From: Trichoplusia ni | Taxonomy: Eukaryota > Arthropoda > Insecta > Lepidoptera > Noctuidae | DNA: 64,000 nucleotides | Direction: 5' to 3' | NCBI RefSeq assembly: GCF_003590095.1 | Contig: NC_039500.1 | Span: forward strand, 2,108,001-2,172,000 | Shown: piece by piece, positions 50,314-63,100 of the stretch | Position numbering within the stretch: the stretch's first letter is position 1 | How the letters are laid out: every line of letters starts with the position of its first letter | The notes under the pieces: generated by a model | Databases searched by the model: none | What the model was told of the DNA's origin: nothing | Seen by the model: only the letters and a program-made list of their open reading frames with translations | Program-made: the position numbers and the translations under genes

Positions 50314-53300
50314 TTAATCCCTTATATTAGGGGATATATTCCTTTCCCTCTTGTTTTTGGTTTTGGGTGGGGCTCGGTGGCGGTCTCTCTTGCGGGATGA
50401 TGACGAGCAGGAGGAGGAGGGGCTGGAGTCTGGGGGGGAGCCGGCCTCCTCGGCTGTGAGGCCCATGGTCTGAGACTCCGGGGTCGAAGGTTCTAGGACA
50501 CTGTTGCGGAGAGCGCGGCGTTGCTCTTCAGTGTGTTGCGGACAACGAGTTGATCTGGAAGAGATTATTGTGGGTGTCAGAATATAAGTACTTATTGCCT
50601 CACCACGCAGACATGAGTTTGTGTAATCTACGAATGCTTTCCTCAATCTGGGGATCATGTTGTACATGCGACTTTTATACCTAAGAATAAAAAGACTTTA
50701 TGTTTGTGTATCACCAAAATCAAATGCAATATTTTTTTTACTGGCAAGGAACTATAGGTACGCTAATTCGAGAATGCACGGTTTTATCATTTAACGCAAT
50801 GATATAGTATTTAGGAGATTATGTTTTTCTTTAATTTGAAACAAATTAGGAAATATAATCTCATAAAAATGCTAAGTCAAATCGTGTTTAAGAGTATCTA
50901 ACCCCATGGCGATACATTGACCTCATCCTATATATATCTAACTCTGGATATTCCTCAACTATCAAATAGAATTATAGTTTAAATAAGTATAATCATCATA
51001 CCTAGTACATAATTTCTTAGTATGTTCAGAGACAACGCCACATATCTGCAACAAAAGGTTCTTCTTTTCGTTTGCCGTCATCGTTTCGTAGGTTGCGCCG
51101 CCGTCGTTCGCGTCCGAGTTTTGCGTCCCGTTGTTGTTCCTGAATCGATATAATTTTATAAGATTAGATAACAGATCAAAAATATATCTATAAAACATCG
51201 TAGGTACGGCCAGCATTAGATTTACTAAATACCAAAAAAGTCCATCATTAATTTAAAAACGGTTTACGCACACATATCGATCGGCAATCCTGATATATAC
51301 GCGATAGTAAACCTTGGTAAATAAAAAAATATGAATATGCGTATGAAAATTATTACAATATGTACTATAATAATTTTCAATAAACTTACAGTACAGTACT
51401 GGCGTTAGAGTAAAGTAACTAAGTTATTATTTTTGAGAAGTTTTATAAATCTGATAGTGTACTTAGACTTTTATTGCTGACTGTACAACCAATGTAAATT
51501 AACATTAATATGCAATTTCGTTTACAGTAATCGATTTATTAATTAAAACTTATGTAAGTTTTTTGGACTTAACCCTTTAGAGATTTGTTACAAAAGGATC
51601 ACACGTCTGAATAATTGGGTAGGTACATAAAGGTACTTGCAAAAGCTAAATAGGTTAGGTATATGTCTCCATTTAAATCGATCTACAGTTTTCTTAATAA
51701 TCATCATGACGTAACAACCATACAAAATAAAGAACATACATTCGCATTGAGGACCTCCTTCTTTTGAAGTTGGTAAATAAGAAACATATATAATTGTGTT
51801 TGTGCATTAGAACTTATTTTAACATAAAGAAAAGACTTGTATGCTTTAGGTACGCCTAGTTTTCAATATATTATTCCGGTTTGGACTAGGAAATATTTGG
51901 CCTTTTTATATTAACTCGAAACCGCATAAAGAGGAATGAAAAACTACTATACAAATTCTTTGAATATTGAACTAGAATGGAATCATGATAATAATCCAAT
52001 GTCAGTCACAAATAATGAACCCATATAGTTGTGACATGGACTATTTGTATACTCTTAAGCATTTTACCAACACAAAAGTTGGAAATTCATTGTAGGTGAC
52101 GGTGAGTGTTCCGCCCTGAACTGAATTTAAAATTGTTGTGTTGGCACAATGCTTAGGAGAATACGAAAAGTGACAAATTTAAAACAATTATCAATATATC
52201 AAGTAATGCACAAACACAAAAAAAAACATCATCATAATGCATGCAAGTGCTATCTAATATTTAAAAAAATTGCACAACTATTATATATTTTGTTGTCTAT
52301 AAAGCTAACTTTCGAAGTAAACATACCATGTACACTGTAGCCAGGGCAAATGTGTGAAACAAACAATAAGTTATTTGTATAGTATGTTATAATAAACTTA
52401 TTATAATAAAAATAATCTATACATCCTAACTTTAACTTTGTGAAAATCATGTCAAAAACTAATGAATAAATCTATAATTTTTTTTAAGTTTGTTTCTTTG
52501 AGATGATTAAAGCATAAATATTGAAATCATTTGCCAATTACTAATTGATTCTCAATTTAATTGCAGTATTATCATGATCAAAATCCTTATTGATTCGGTA
52601 AAACCTAAATGTCTTTAATTACATGCTTTTTAAAATAATGCTTTACAGTTAAGACTACAGGCCTATCTATTTAGAAAATTACTTATGATAGGTACATACT
52701 TATGTAATTTGTTAGATTTCCTATTGTTATTGTTTTTGATCCTGCGTTTCCTCCGCTCGTTCTGCACGGAGCCGCCGGACCAGTCGACGTCATCCTCGTC
52801 GTCACTCAGGAGCCCCGCGTATGATGTGGGCTCACGACTGTTTGAAGCAATGCGACGGGACGCGATACGGGAGCTGTTGCGGCCCATACCTGTACAAAGA
52901 AAGTAACAAAAAGTATCTAATATCATATACAGATTATGTTTCATATGGAAAGCCGTGGAGTTGAGTGAGTCACCACATGAAACCCACTGTGCCCGGGGAA
53001 GACAACAAACAGGTTTTGCAAAAAAGGCAGGTGTATGAGTCTATTAAAATAATGCCTAAGCGGTCTGGTATGATTCAATATTTCATGAAAGCAGTGAATA
53101 AAGAATTTCTTTGTTAAGAAATGCAATAGGATGAATAAAATCAGCATGAGTGGAAAATTCATTACATTTAGCGTTATATTACATGCTGATATTGACAAGT
53201 AATGCATATTTAATCTTTATAATGCAAGTTGTTTAAAATTATCTTGTATTGAGTCACACTAAATTGTTACTGTTGAGATAATGAAGGTTCATTAGAAAAT

Positions 53301-54489
53301 TTACACTTTCAGAAAAGGCAAAGGCTGTTGTTATTAATTATCCACTTGTTATAAGTCATGCTTGTCTAAAAGCCCAAATCCATACATAACAACAGGCAAA
53401 TTATAGATCAGTAAGGGCTTTAGATTTCCTTGAAAAATTTATTTCATATATCACCAATAGGTTGACGCAAAGATTTGAAGACTGCAGCAGCAGTCACAAT
53501 CAGATTTGATCAATGTTGTCCCCCTTTTGCATTTACAATTAAAAGGGTTTCTACTGTATATTGTGAGAGTCTATATTTCTTTGAACATCCCCAGAAATTC
53601 ATAATACAATATTAATAATAATTAAGATTGAATTACAGAAGTTGTGCTCAAATTATTTTGGTATTTCACCAAAGGTTCAGACCCAGCTATTTCAAAATAA
53701 TTAGAAAGTAATCAGATGAGCAGGTTACATAATAATAAGTCATGTAATTTCTCTATTCAAAGCTTTTTCTCAATAATTTTGATAGGTTATGATAACAAAG
53801 AGAAAATAGATCATCAGTATTATTATAGGATCTACTGGGTTAATAATTGCTGAATAATATAGCAGTTTGTAGATAACATTCCAAATTTGATATAAAATGT
53901 TGTAAGGATTAATCATACATTTAGAAATAGCCTGATAAAGCTCAGCTTAGCAACAGCAATATTTGAAGTTATTTTAATTCTAGTAGAACCATTTTAGTTA
54001 CAAATTATTTCTCATGGGTAGTTTTAAGTATTTATTTTCATAAATGTATATCTCTTAGAAACTACTTTTATTCATGAAAGGTGTAAGAATCTCAAGCACA
54101 GCCATTACATACAGCCAAGATGACTTACCCATGCATTTTTCTAGATGGGGAGCGAATCTAGTAGCAGAAACCGGTCTTTCGCAATTAGGACAGGAACAGT
54201 TTGAGTCAGGAGTCTTTTTCATTATTGAGAAACCAAAAACGTCACATTCTGGAGTGCTCACTATCTTGTAGGGCTCCTCTTCCTCCTTTTCACCTTCTAT
54301 CAAGTCCGTGAGGCCAGTCTTCAGGCCATGATGGAACTCGAAAATAAATCCTAGGGTCACATCGTCACAAACACTGTCGTATATAAAATTTGCAGCTTCT
54401 TCTGCATTGTTTTCATTTTGCATTATCTCAAAAAACTTATTGTTTAAATCGTGCATACTCAGTTCACTAGATATAGTATTCATTTTCAT
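50314..54489 (-). CDS. Sgf11: SAGA-associated factor 11 (ATXN7L3 homologue)
   Basis: Sgf11 anchors and activates the histone H2B deubiquitinase module (with Ubp8/nonstop, Sus1/ENY2 and Sgf73/ataxin-7) within SAGA in the nucleus. Exons on the minus strand: 54489-54129, 52889-52700, 51139-51002 and 50554-50314. They join in phase to 930 nt (309 residues). The N-terminal part contains the family's DDVTLGFIFEFHHGLKTG helix region. The Sgf11 zinc finger follows: Cys100, Cys103, His115 and Cys119, with CPNC and APHLEKC. Across the first splice comes MGRNSSRIASRRIA, a hallmark of the family. Exon 3 carries KKNLLLQICGVVSEHTKKLC and exon 4 RCPQHTEEQR, the SCA7-type domain. The tail is rich in Ser, Pro and Lys/Arg. 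The start could also be the ATG at 54483, two codons on, which has the better context. The gene is head to head with the lyase gene. Confidence 0.93.
51140..52699. other. Intron 2 of Sgf11
   Basis: No exon-like or clearly repetitive sequence was recognised in this 1.56-kb AT-rich stretch. The frames at 52149-52340 and 52250-52450 overlap each other on opposite strands and look random. Intron 1 (52890-54128) and intron 3 (50555-51001) are also featureless to me, apart from a short repeat-like stretch near 52965-53005. Confidence 0.5.
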
Positions 54490-55415
54490 AAATTTCTTAA
54501 TTTTCACAAATAAATAACACACTATGTACTCGCAAATAATTATACAGAAAATAAAATTGTTGTGTTATGATTGATTGATTATTACCTTTTCATTCATAGA
54601 AAGTTCTATCTCTTTTATTTTAACGTAGTTACATGAATCCATCTCTTTCTGTGAGGTAGGTGCGATAAAAATGTAAATTTTCAAAATTATTCTAGCGTCA
54701 TTTTCATTGAAAATTAAATTCGCCATTTTTAAATTGACGATCGATTTTGTATTTTAATCAATTATAAATGAGAGTCAAGACCAAATTCTTGATAATAAAT
54801 TCAATTTTTTAAGTTAATATATAAACGTAAAAGGATTACAGACAAGAACTATGCTAATAAACTGTAGTTTTACATAAAACATTTTTTTAGTCTGGCTATT
54901 CTTAAATCCACTACTTCCGTCTACCTGTAGTAAAATTAATGATTTTAAAATCAAAACTAGGGTTATTTTCTTGTTATTTTCATACGATCTTGCTTATAAA
55001 AATAATTTAGGTTTTTAAAAATCTTAAATGATACAAAATGCTCAAAACTGTTTATAGGAAAATTAAACAGTACACAAAAGAACACATGTGACAGCAAAAT
55101 ATTATGATTTGACAATGACAATTGACATTGACATTTATAATTTTAAAGCAGTTGAGTTGAGGGTTGTTGTTGTTATTTGTTTGGCACTTTTGGTACTGGC
55201 AAACTGGCTTTAATTGGTACCTATTTTGCATTATCTTCGGCTCTTGACATTTGACTTCAACAACAAGTGATAACGTGAAATTTGTAAACAGTGGGTAATT
55301 TGATAAGCGAAAATGAATATCTCTACAAAAGATAAATACTTTTTATTTAAAGTTTCTCATTACTCTCGACAAGTGTGCGACATTGAGTGTGTCTGTACAC
55401 CAATATTCTTACAAA
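54490..55415. promoter_or_regulatory. Divergent region between Sgf11 and the first lyase gene
   Basis: About 0.93 kb separates the Sgf11 start from the lyase start codon, so both promoters and both 5' untranslated regions should be here. No TATA box is obvious at a convincing distance. The lyase untranslated exon reaches at least some way upstream of 55416 and contains an upstream ATG at 55313. Confidence 0.4.
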
Positions 55416-56222
55416 ATGGTGAGTCAAATATTATTTGCCTAATTTATATGCCATATTGCTTATTTTACTTAAAAAAGAAACAATTGATTGTAGCAAGCAA
55501 TCATTTAAGTACCTAAAGGGTATTCCTCTTTTGTCAAGTTCTTGAATCATTTAAGTTATATTATTGTACCTACATAACTTAAAAACATCTAAACATTTTT
55601 TTAACAGATGTTTACCTGCTTATAGAAAGCCTAAGACTGAGTTTAGTTTGTTCGAGAAATATTAAGATATTACAAACTAATTTTTGGCATTGCATTTAAA
55701 ATATAAATTGCTTTTAAGTTCAGAAATATAATCAGAATCAAAATCAATTAAATGTATTTATGGAAATACTACATCACAGGAATTCCTGTGATGTTAATTA
55801 AAAAAAAAAATTTGATAGATAGAAATTGGTCAAGTGGCGTACGTACCGGTTTCAAGGTGTCGCTGGCTCTGAGGTCCCGGGTTCAATCCCCAGTCGGGTC
55901 AATGTAAAAATTCACATTTCTACATTTTCTCGCTTCTGGGTGTTTGTGGTACCTTCGTTGTATCTGAATTCCATAACACAAGTGCTTTAGCAACTTACTT
56001 TGGGTTCAGAACAATGTATGTGATGTTGTCCGCATTTATTTATTATTATTTATTGCACATTTATTATTATTTATAAGGTGCCAAAATGGGTGGCTTATTG
56101 CTTAGAGTTCTAACATCATCACTGGTTATCATAAACCAAAAATACTATTAATTAAAATTATTTTTCCAGGTTTCTTTCAATGTCACTGGCTTAATGCCAC
56201 CTGTCTTTACTCCCCTAAATGA
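55313..56222 (+). other. Upstream open reading frame overlapping the lyase start
   Basis: An ATG at 55313 (context gaaaATGA) lies 103 bases before the lyase ATG and so in another frame. After splicing of 55418 to 56170 it would run into exon 2 and stop at TGA 56220-56222, giving 52 codons that overlap the main start. If transcription starts upstream of 55313, translation of this frame would lower lyase output. If it starts downstream, the frame does not exist. Confidence 0.4.
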
Positions 56223-59200
56223 TGACCTGACCATAAACTATGACATCATCCCTGCATATGCTAAGTTCCTGGTTGATTCAGGAATTAAGGCTGTATTGGG
56301 TAAGTTCCACATACATTTTCACCTTTGCAAAGTCAAGTGTTAAGGTCACCATGCTTAACTCACTATGTGGTGTGTGGCAGGTTTGATTCCCGTGTAGGAC
56401 ACGACGATTTTACTATGGCCGATTCCTAAAAGATTATACCAAAACACCCTTCCAACCATCAAAATTTCTCTCCATTTTTAAAAATGAGTCCTTAAATCAG
56501 GAGTGAACCACTTCACCTACTAGACTCCCTTTGTATTTATCTCATGAATCGTAGTAACATTTATTAACAACGCCAATTTCATATTTATAGTGGGAGGTAC
56601 AACAGGGGAACATATGACGCTCTCCTTAGAAGACAGGAAGAAAGTGATTGATGCTTGGCTGAAAACTAAGAAGACAACTGGGCTGCATATCCAGGTCCAA
56701 GTTGGTGGTGCACCCCTCTCTGATGCAGTTAACTTGGTGAGAATGAGAAATAGTAATAAATTATAATTATTTGTTCTATTAATGTTACCGAAGTTAAGAG
56801 TCGAAGTAAGAAGGTCGACTATATTGCATTGGAACTAAAAAATAATTTAAAAAAGCTATCTTTTGAATAACCTTCTTTGGTATTTGAATAAAAAAGTTTA
56901 GTTAAACTTAATTAGCCCATCCCATTTCTATTCCAAAATATCGGATACGTATTTTCTCAGTAAAATTTCCACCGAAAATTACGTTAAAAGGCTCACTCCC
57001 ATACTTTTTACCATCTTGGATGTTCTTTGTCTTCGTTATTTTTGTTGATTTACTAAAATAAGAAAACCATATCCATTATTTTTCTGATATGTACCTGATT
57101 TATTTATTATATTTTTTTATGTAATTCCCAATTAGTATTGGAATCAATAGAAGATCAAATGTCTTTCCTATACAGGAGGAGCCTTGTGCCTAACAGTCCG
57201 ACGTTGTATTTTCTGGTATTATTATTTTGTATACCTACATATGGAATAGAATATTCCATTGCATACCACACTAACACTTATTATGTATAGTGAGAGGGCA
57301 CTATGGCGGTCTTATCTCTGTTATTTGCATCACTATTAATATTTTATCTTGTTATGGTTTATTTAAGAGAAGCCAAAAGCAATTAATATAAAAATCTCTT
57401 CTTATCTTGAACAAATTGATAGAATAAGAAAAATAATTTATGTATTGCGAAAATGATGGTATTAGGTAAGGCTATAGTGTTCTCGCCGAGTCAATTTGCA
57501 CTCATAGCATTGATTTGTCAGTTGTCAATTTCGCTATCATTGCTGTCTAGGCAATTTACATTACAATAATAAATTCATCAACATCTTTACTTTTAATTAC
57601 TCGAAACTGCAGGCTAGCTACTGCCAGAAGATCGGTGTTGACTCCCTCCTGACACTCCCCGAGCTGTACTTCAAACCAGCAACTGTTGAAGAACTGGTCT
57701 TCTACGTGGCTCAGATCGCTAAGGCGGCGCCGAAGCTGCCAGTCTTATACTACCACATACCTCGTATGAGTAAAGTTGAAAGTAAGTACATAACTGAAAG
57801 AAGAAAATAATAAAGACTGTTTAGACCGTTGGACAGATTTCCAAAAACCCTATTATTAGTCTAAAAGTCGTAGTGTCGTTTTATCTATTGCTGTAATGGA
57901 AAGTAGACATATTCACTTAGTTAAGTATTGTGTTTTATAGCTGTTTTTCTGCCCAGTCATCAGTATATATCCTGACTAGCTGTTGCCCACGACTTCGTCC
58001 GCGTGGTTAGAAGATATAAGTTATGATTTATATCTGCCCTGCTTTTCCACATTTTCCATTGTATCTTCGCTTCTATTAGTCGCAGCGTGATGGTTAATAG
58101 CCTAAAACCTTCCTCGATGAATGGTCTATTCACTACAAAAATATTTTTTCAATTTGAACCAGTAGTTCCTAAGATTAGCGCGTTCAAACAAACAAACTCT
58201 TCAGCTTTATATATTAGTATAGATTTGAGTATGAATGGTGGACTTAAAAAATAACCAATACAGTAGTGGTGATAGCATCCATCACTGGTGGGACACTAAA
58301 TATGTACCTCTTAATAATAATAACCTAGTACGGCGATTCAAATAGCTCAACTTTTTTCCTTCCAGTTAGTATGCCAGCGTTCGTAACAGCGGCGACCGCC
58401 AGCATCCCGAACTTCAAAGGCCTCAAGTTTACCTCCAACGATCTGAGCGAAGGCGCCCAAGTGCTTAGGGCACTGAAGAATGACCAGGAGATGTTCCTTG
58501 GAGGCGATTCTGTAAGGTTTATAAGCTTGTATCTATACACAGATGTGATGATGGCAAAACTGAATGGCGGCCAAGACCTGGACGTAAAAGTGTAGATTGG
58601 TCGAGGATGAGATGGGCAGATAGTATTATAAAGATTGTGGGAAAGGGGAGAATGGCATACACAAAGGGAGGCCTACGCTCAGCCGTGGGTTATTCAGGGC
58701 TGATGAAAATGAAGATATTTCTATGTTTTTTTTTTCCGCGACCATGTAGAAAATATTGTACATTTCTTCTACAGACTTATCATAATTTAGGACCCAGTAC
58801 CGTTGAGAAGTGTATTAAAACAAAATTCAATAAACTCAGTTAAGGTGTCGCTATAGAATAACACTTAAAGATAAAATATCGAACTTCACTCAGGGATATT
58901 CCAGAAACTTATTCTTATAATTAAAAAACCGTTGCTCCTATTTTGACAGCTCCTCGCTCCTGCCGCCCTCTTGGGCGTCAGATCCAGTATCGGGACGTCC
59001 TACAACTTATTCCCTAGGTTAGCTCAAGAAATACTGGACGCCGTGGCAAATAACGAAGTTCTGAAAGCTAGAGCTCTCCAGGAGAAGCTAAGCTTGGCGA
59101 TTGAGGCTCATACCAGTGAAGGTATGTGTTTTAAAATACTCTCCATCGTAAGTAAGACAATAGTGATGTCTGTATATTTCGGCCCTTACCTTGCCCTTAA

Positions 59201-59878
59201 AGGGTATAATCGTACCTATGTAGAAAGAGCATGGTACTTCAATAAAGGTTATTTATTATAAGAAAAATGAAGTTGTGATAATCTATGCAAACTCTGTTAT
59301 GGCGTTACTAAAGAAAAGCAATAACTCAAATCAATTTTCGACAGGCTCGGCTACTGGTCCAGACCCTCTTCCTGCTTCGTCATAATAAATTACGGGTGGT
59401 CTTGGCGGATCTGAAAAATAAGAACACATTATAATACTTCAGAACATTTTTTTATGATAGAACAAAATTTTACCAGTGTTCTGAGTTTACTGCCTCATAT
59501 CTCATCAAAAACATATACACAGTCGAGTTCTCGGCTAATACAGGGGTTTGCTGTTTTTTTTTTTATGATCCTTAAAATAACACACGGTCATTATAATAAA
59601 TAATGTTTGGGATTGTGAAAGACGCCATCTTTCGTTTGAACAAGAACTATGTGAGCTTTAGTTACCTAAGTAAATTAAATTTATCTATAAATGGATTTTT
59701 AAATTGAAATGTTCCCAATTATTGTTTTCCAGGTCCCTGGGTACCAATAATGAAGGCTGGTATGGAGATCGTCACTGGAATCAAAATGGGACCCCCCGCG
59801 TTACCTCAGAGACCCCTTTCTGCAGAAGCTAAACAAAGAATCCAGGCAAGATTGAGAACATTAGGCCTATGTAACTAA
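55416..59878 (+). CDS. NAL: N-acetylneuraminate lyase
   Basis: This family cleaves sialic acid (N-acetylneuraminate) reversibly to N-acetylmannosamine and pyruvate through a Schiff base; it is a cytosolic TIM barrel. Exons: 55416-55418 (the ATG alone), 56170-56299, 56591-56736, 57613-57781, 58366-58511, 58950-59121 and 59733-59878. They join in phase to 912 nt (303 residues), the usual length. The start is fixed by an in-frame stop at 55314-55316 with no ATG between. Visible motifs: MPPVFTPL near the start, the pyruvate-carboxylate loop GGTTGE at 46-51, YYHIP with the catalytic Tyr140, and FKGLKFTS with the Schiff-base Lys170. All expected key residues are present, so it should be active. Related aldolases of the same fold, such as dihydrodipicolinate synthase, are less likely in an animal. 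No signal peptide is seen. Its convergent neighbour is a paralogue. Confidence 0.9.
55824..56056 (+). mobile_element. tRNA-derived SINE, family S1, in intron 1 of the lyase gene
   Basis: It shares the 'caagtggcgtacgtaccgg' A-box region, the B box 'cgggttcaatccccag', the 'gtgtttgtggtaccttcg' body and an ATTT-rich tail with the SINE at 26367-26590. The head is better preserved here and continues 'tcgggtcaatgtaaaaattc', which is missing in part from the other copy. Confidence 0.8.
56327..56425 (+). mobile_element. Degenerate tRNA-derived SINE fragment in lyase intron 2
   Basis: A B-box-like 'caggtttgattcccgtg' follows a sequence resembling the S2 family body ('ctcactatgtggtgtgtgg'). The rest is too diverged to assign. 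Confidence 0.4.
56737..57612. other. Intron 3 of the lyase gene
   Basis: It begins gtgaga and ends actgcag. No exon or clear repeat was recognised. It is AT-rich, with a diverged stretch near 57240-57310 that resembles sequence near 460-540 ('ccacaca/ggtc' around 'cattgcataccac'). Confidence 0.5.
57977..58224 (+). repeat. Short interspersed repeat related to family B, in lyase intron 4
   Basis: It starts 'ctagctgttgcccacgac' and 'ttcgtccgcgtgg' and ends 'ctttatatattagtataga'. The body carries 'tcgatgaatggtctattc' and 'tttgaaccagtagttcc'. This is a nearly complete example of a repeat that is abundant in Lepidoptera. A fragment of it lies near 27595-27680 and again near 38455-38540 in AdSS intron 4. 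Confidence 0.75.
58601..58720 (+). mobile_element. RTE-type LINE 3' end fragment in lyase intron 5
   Basis: The frame at 58607 reads MRWADSIIKIVGKG, followed by GGLRSAVGYSGLMKMK. This resembles the last residues of RTE-group LINEs, usually RW-x-D-I-x4-G-x-W and a (gat)n tail. Here the (gat)n tail is 'gctgatgaaaatgaagat'. It is a small 5'-truncated fragment. Confidence 0.6.
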
Positions 59879-60196
59879 TGTAAAGTGTGCCTTATGCCAT
59901 TAAGATAAAGTATCTTTTCCAAAATCATGATGCATTTACATTAAATTCGTTATTTTGACACATTTCCTGGTGTTTTTTTTATCTTATTATATTTCGTTTC
60001 GTGTAAGAATGTATTTATCCTGCATCTTTAAGCCTGGTTTTGATTTTTACACCTTTTCAAACCAAGTAACCAATCATATTAAAAAAAAAGAGCTAAATAC
60101 ACTTGAAAAGCTCAATATTGAGGATCGCCATAATCAAAAACGACAAATTACATTAAGGTAGAAATCATACTGATATCATGCTGTCTTCCTCACAAT
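59879..60196. other. Short spacer between the two convergent lyase genes
   Basis: Only 318 bases separate the two stop codons, so the 3' untranslated regions must be short or overlap on opposite strands. A plus-strand ATTAAA at 60078-60083 could serve the first gene. No canonical AATAAA was seen for either gene within the spacer. The short frame at 59955-60161 is not a recognisable protein. Confidence 0.5.
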
Positions 60197-63100
60197 CTAT
60201 GTGTATGACAGAGACAGACGTATAGTGTGACTTGTTAATCTATAATTCTCCTTACATATTCGTTTCCGTCCATATGTTTCCTGATTGTTATTCTGCCTCT
60301 GTTTGACCTTGATCCCTTCGTCTTTCAATCTTCGTTCTAGATTGTTCTCTTGCTCTGCAGTCAGTTGGAGCGTTGGGTCCTTGATGCGTCCCACATCGAT
60401 GTCTGTTACCAGTGACATGGTGGCTTTTAAAGCAGCTAAATTGTTACCTGTAATAAAAATGAAGTTAATGTATTTTCTGCTACTACGTCTATATTTAATA
60501 GAACTCCACTATTTTGTCCGATTACCTATTTGAATTAGAAAATTTAATAGTGTCTTTCTGTACCGCAAAATTGGGTCACTTTGGCAAAAAAGGTCATAAT
60601 CACTGGTTATCGAAAAACTTACTAATTATTCATATTTTTTTTTGTATTTAGAAAGTTCAAGGAATAAAAATAGGTCTCGAGGTCACTCGTAGGTTAAAAC
60701 TCCAAACAAATATTATGTAAACTCCACTCAGTTCTGCGCCCTCGTTTAATTTCAACCAGTTGTAAATGCGGACATGTAAAATGTAAAATAAGCATATTTA
60801 CCTTGAGCTGATATAACCTCGTTCAGATCGATCAACCTTTGCGAGAAGGAGTTGACTCGCCTGCGGTCACCGCTCTTACCATACCTCACAATCAGGTCAA
60901 CCAGACGAGGGAAAACGGTAGCATCACTCAATATGAAACTATCAAAGCCTGCTAAAGCCGCAGGGCCGAGGTATACCTAATTAACAGAACAGATTTGGTT
61001 AAATCCAAAACTAGATAATCGGTCACTAATTCAGTTATTGTCTGATAAGTATTATTTTTTGATGGGACCAACCTACCGCATGTTCCCGTCATTGTCTCTT
61101 TTTTAAGGCAGGACCTACAATAAAACCAACGAAAAGCACCGAAAAACTTTAGCTGTATCCCATGGAAAAAATTAACTGCCTTAGAACCCGCGACGATATT
61201 AATCAGAAACTATAAAAAGAAGCAGTCAGATCTTCACGTGAGCTCATAATTAAGGACTTCGATTGGGCCTGAACTATCCGAAAATCCCGATAAATAAGCG
61301 CAAATAATCCGTTGCATATTCTAGGTGGGAAGCTACTGGGGTCCTTAATCATAAGCTGACGCGGCGGCAGAGACACTAGTCAACAACGAAACTAGTCGGG
61401 CAAAAGCAAAAATACGCGTAAGTAAGCCGTTGCATATTTTCACTATGAATCTCGAATATACACAGTTTGATACTAAGTAGTTGACCAAGTATAAATAAAA
61501 ACTTACAGAATTCGAAATAAAAACTCTCTGGTCTCCCTCCATTCTTCCTCGAAGTTTCAGGGCAGTATCAAAAGTTTCAACCTTCAATCCCTTGAAATTG
61601 TCTATTTGGTCTGAAGCTAGGTCGAAGAACTTTACCATATCCACTAAAAATTAAGCATTCATCTGTAACACGAACTAGGTAGACAGTATATTTTTCCTTA
61701 ATTTAATCTGTTCTAGAAAAAAGACCTTCTGTATAATAAAAAGATACAATACTTTTCGATAACCCATAGGCTCTCTTTTGGGGTTTAAAATCATCAATTG
61801 ACTCCTCAAGAGTGTCCGACTTTTACTGACTGAAATCCATCTATGGTCCTTTAAGTACCGGGGCCGCGGCAACCCTTTGGAACAATCCCGCTGGCCCGGC
61901 AATTTCACCTTGACCTTCCGACCACCTCAATAAGTAATACTGATGGAGTTGTGGAATTAGTGAGCTTTGGGCCGCATTACCTCTCCCAAAGCTACATTTC
62001 TCTTACACGTCTGCTACAGTCTTCCTCAAAAAGGTTAGTAGTAGCTTTCAGATTATCCCTCCATCTCTTTCTCTTTTGTACCTTTCGTTCATCCCAGTTT
62101 TACAGACATTCAGTACATAGGTAGGCATTAAATAATGAAATTACCATTAACACCAGTCACTTGCGGTATATGATAGTACAGGATGGGAGTGTTTGGTGCA
62201 GAACTGGCAATAATTCCAACGTAGTAAACCAGTTCTTTAGGATTCTTTGGTTTGTATATGCAATCTGGGTAGATCAATATAGCGGAGACTCCGATCTGTT
62301 CAGCAAATGATGCCTGGAACACACCGGCGAATAATTAAAGAAAAGTTTCAAAATGTACAGAGAAGAATTAAACGTAGTGGTCTACAAGCCATCAGTAGAC
62401 TATAATTATTTTCAACCGCCTTTAAAAAAGAGAAGGTTCTCAATTCGACTTTTTTTTTACCTCGTCACTTCAAACTGAGTGAACCGATTTTGATAGCTGT
62501 TAATTGGACCCTCATCAAGTCCAGCGCAGTAGTTTTGATTAAAAGTCGGTTCTATGATTTGGTTGTTAAAAAACTTGTAGTTGGTCTTCCACAAGGCTTT
62601 TACCACTGAAAGCCTAATTATGGTTTTCGCCCAACAATCCAGAAAATTATTAGTACTTCGCTTACCAAGTCCTGTGCATCAGGCAGGGGTATGCCGCCAA
62701 CTTGGAAGAGCACAAAAAGTCCAAGTGGAGTGGCTGCCTCTATCCAAGTGCTGAGAAGTTGTCGTCGATCCCAAATAGAGAATTTCGTTCCTTCGCCATT
62801 GTAGCCACCCACTAAAACCGGAATTATCTTTCAGATTTAAAACAAAAGTCCGGAGCCTGTCACCAAGATAAAGCTATATTTTTGCAAGAGGCACCGCTCT
62901 ACTGCGTGTCTTGGAGTATTTGTGTCTTTCTTCGTTTCTACGAGTGTAACAGTTTTGTTTTAAGCAGTGATTGTTCTCTGCAGAACTTGAAAAGCCAGTG
63001 TGCTGTTGTACAATTTATTTCGCCGTTACTTCTCCACAAAGGCAGGACATGAATTAGGGTACTATCTAGTATTATTTTGACATCAGAAAGAGCTACTTAG

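Noticed and set aside
54490..54522. An N-terminal extension of Sgf11 starting at 54522
   Set aside because: The codon there is GTG, not ATG. The first in-frame ATGs are at 54489 and 54483.
55313..55516. A 67-codon protein starting at 55313
   Set aside because: Its frame runs through a strong donor site into intron 1, and it conflicts with the well-supported lyase start. It is kept only as a possible upstream frame.
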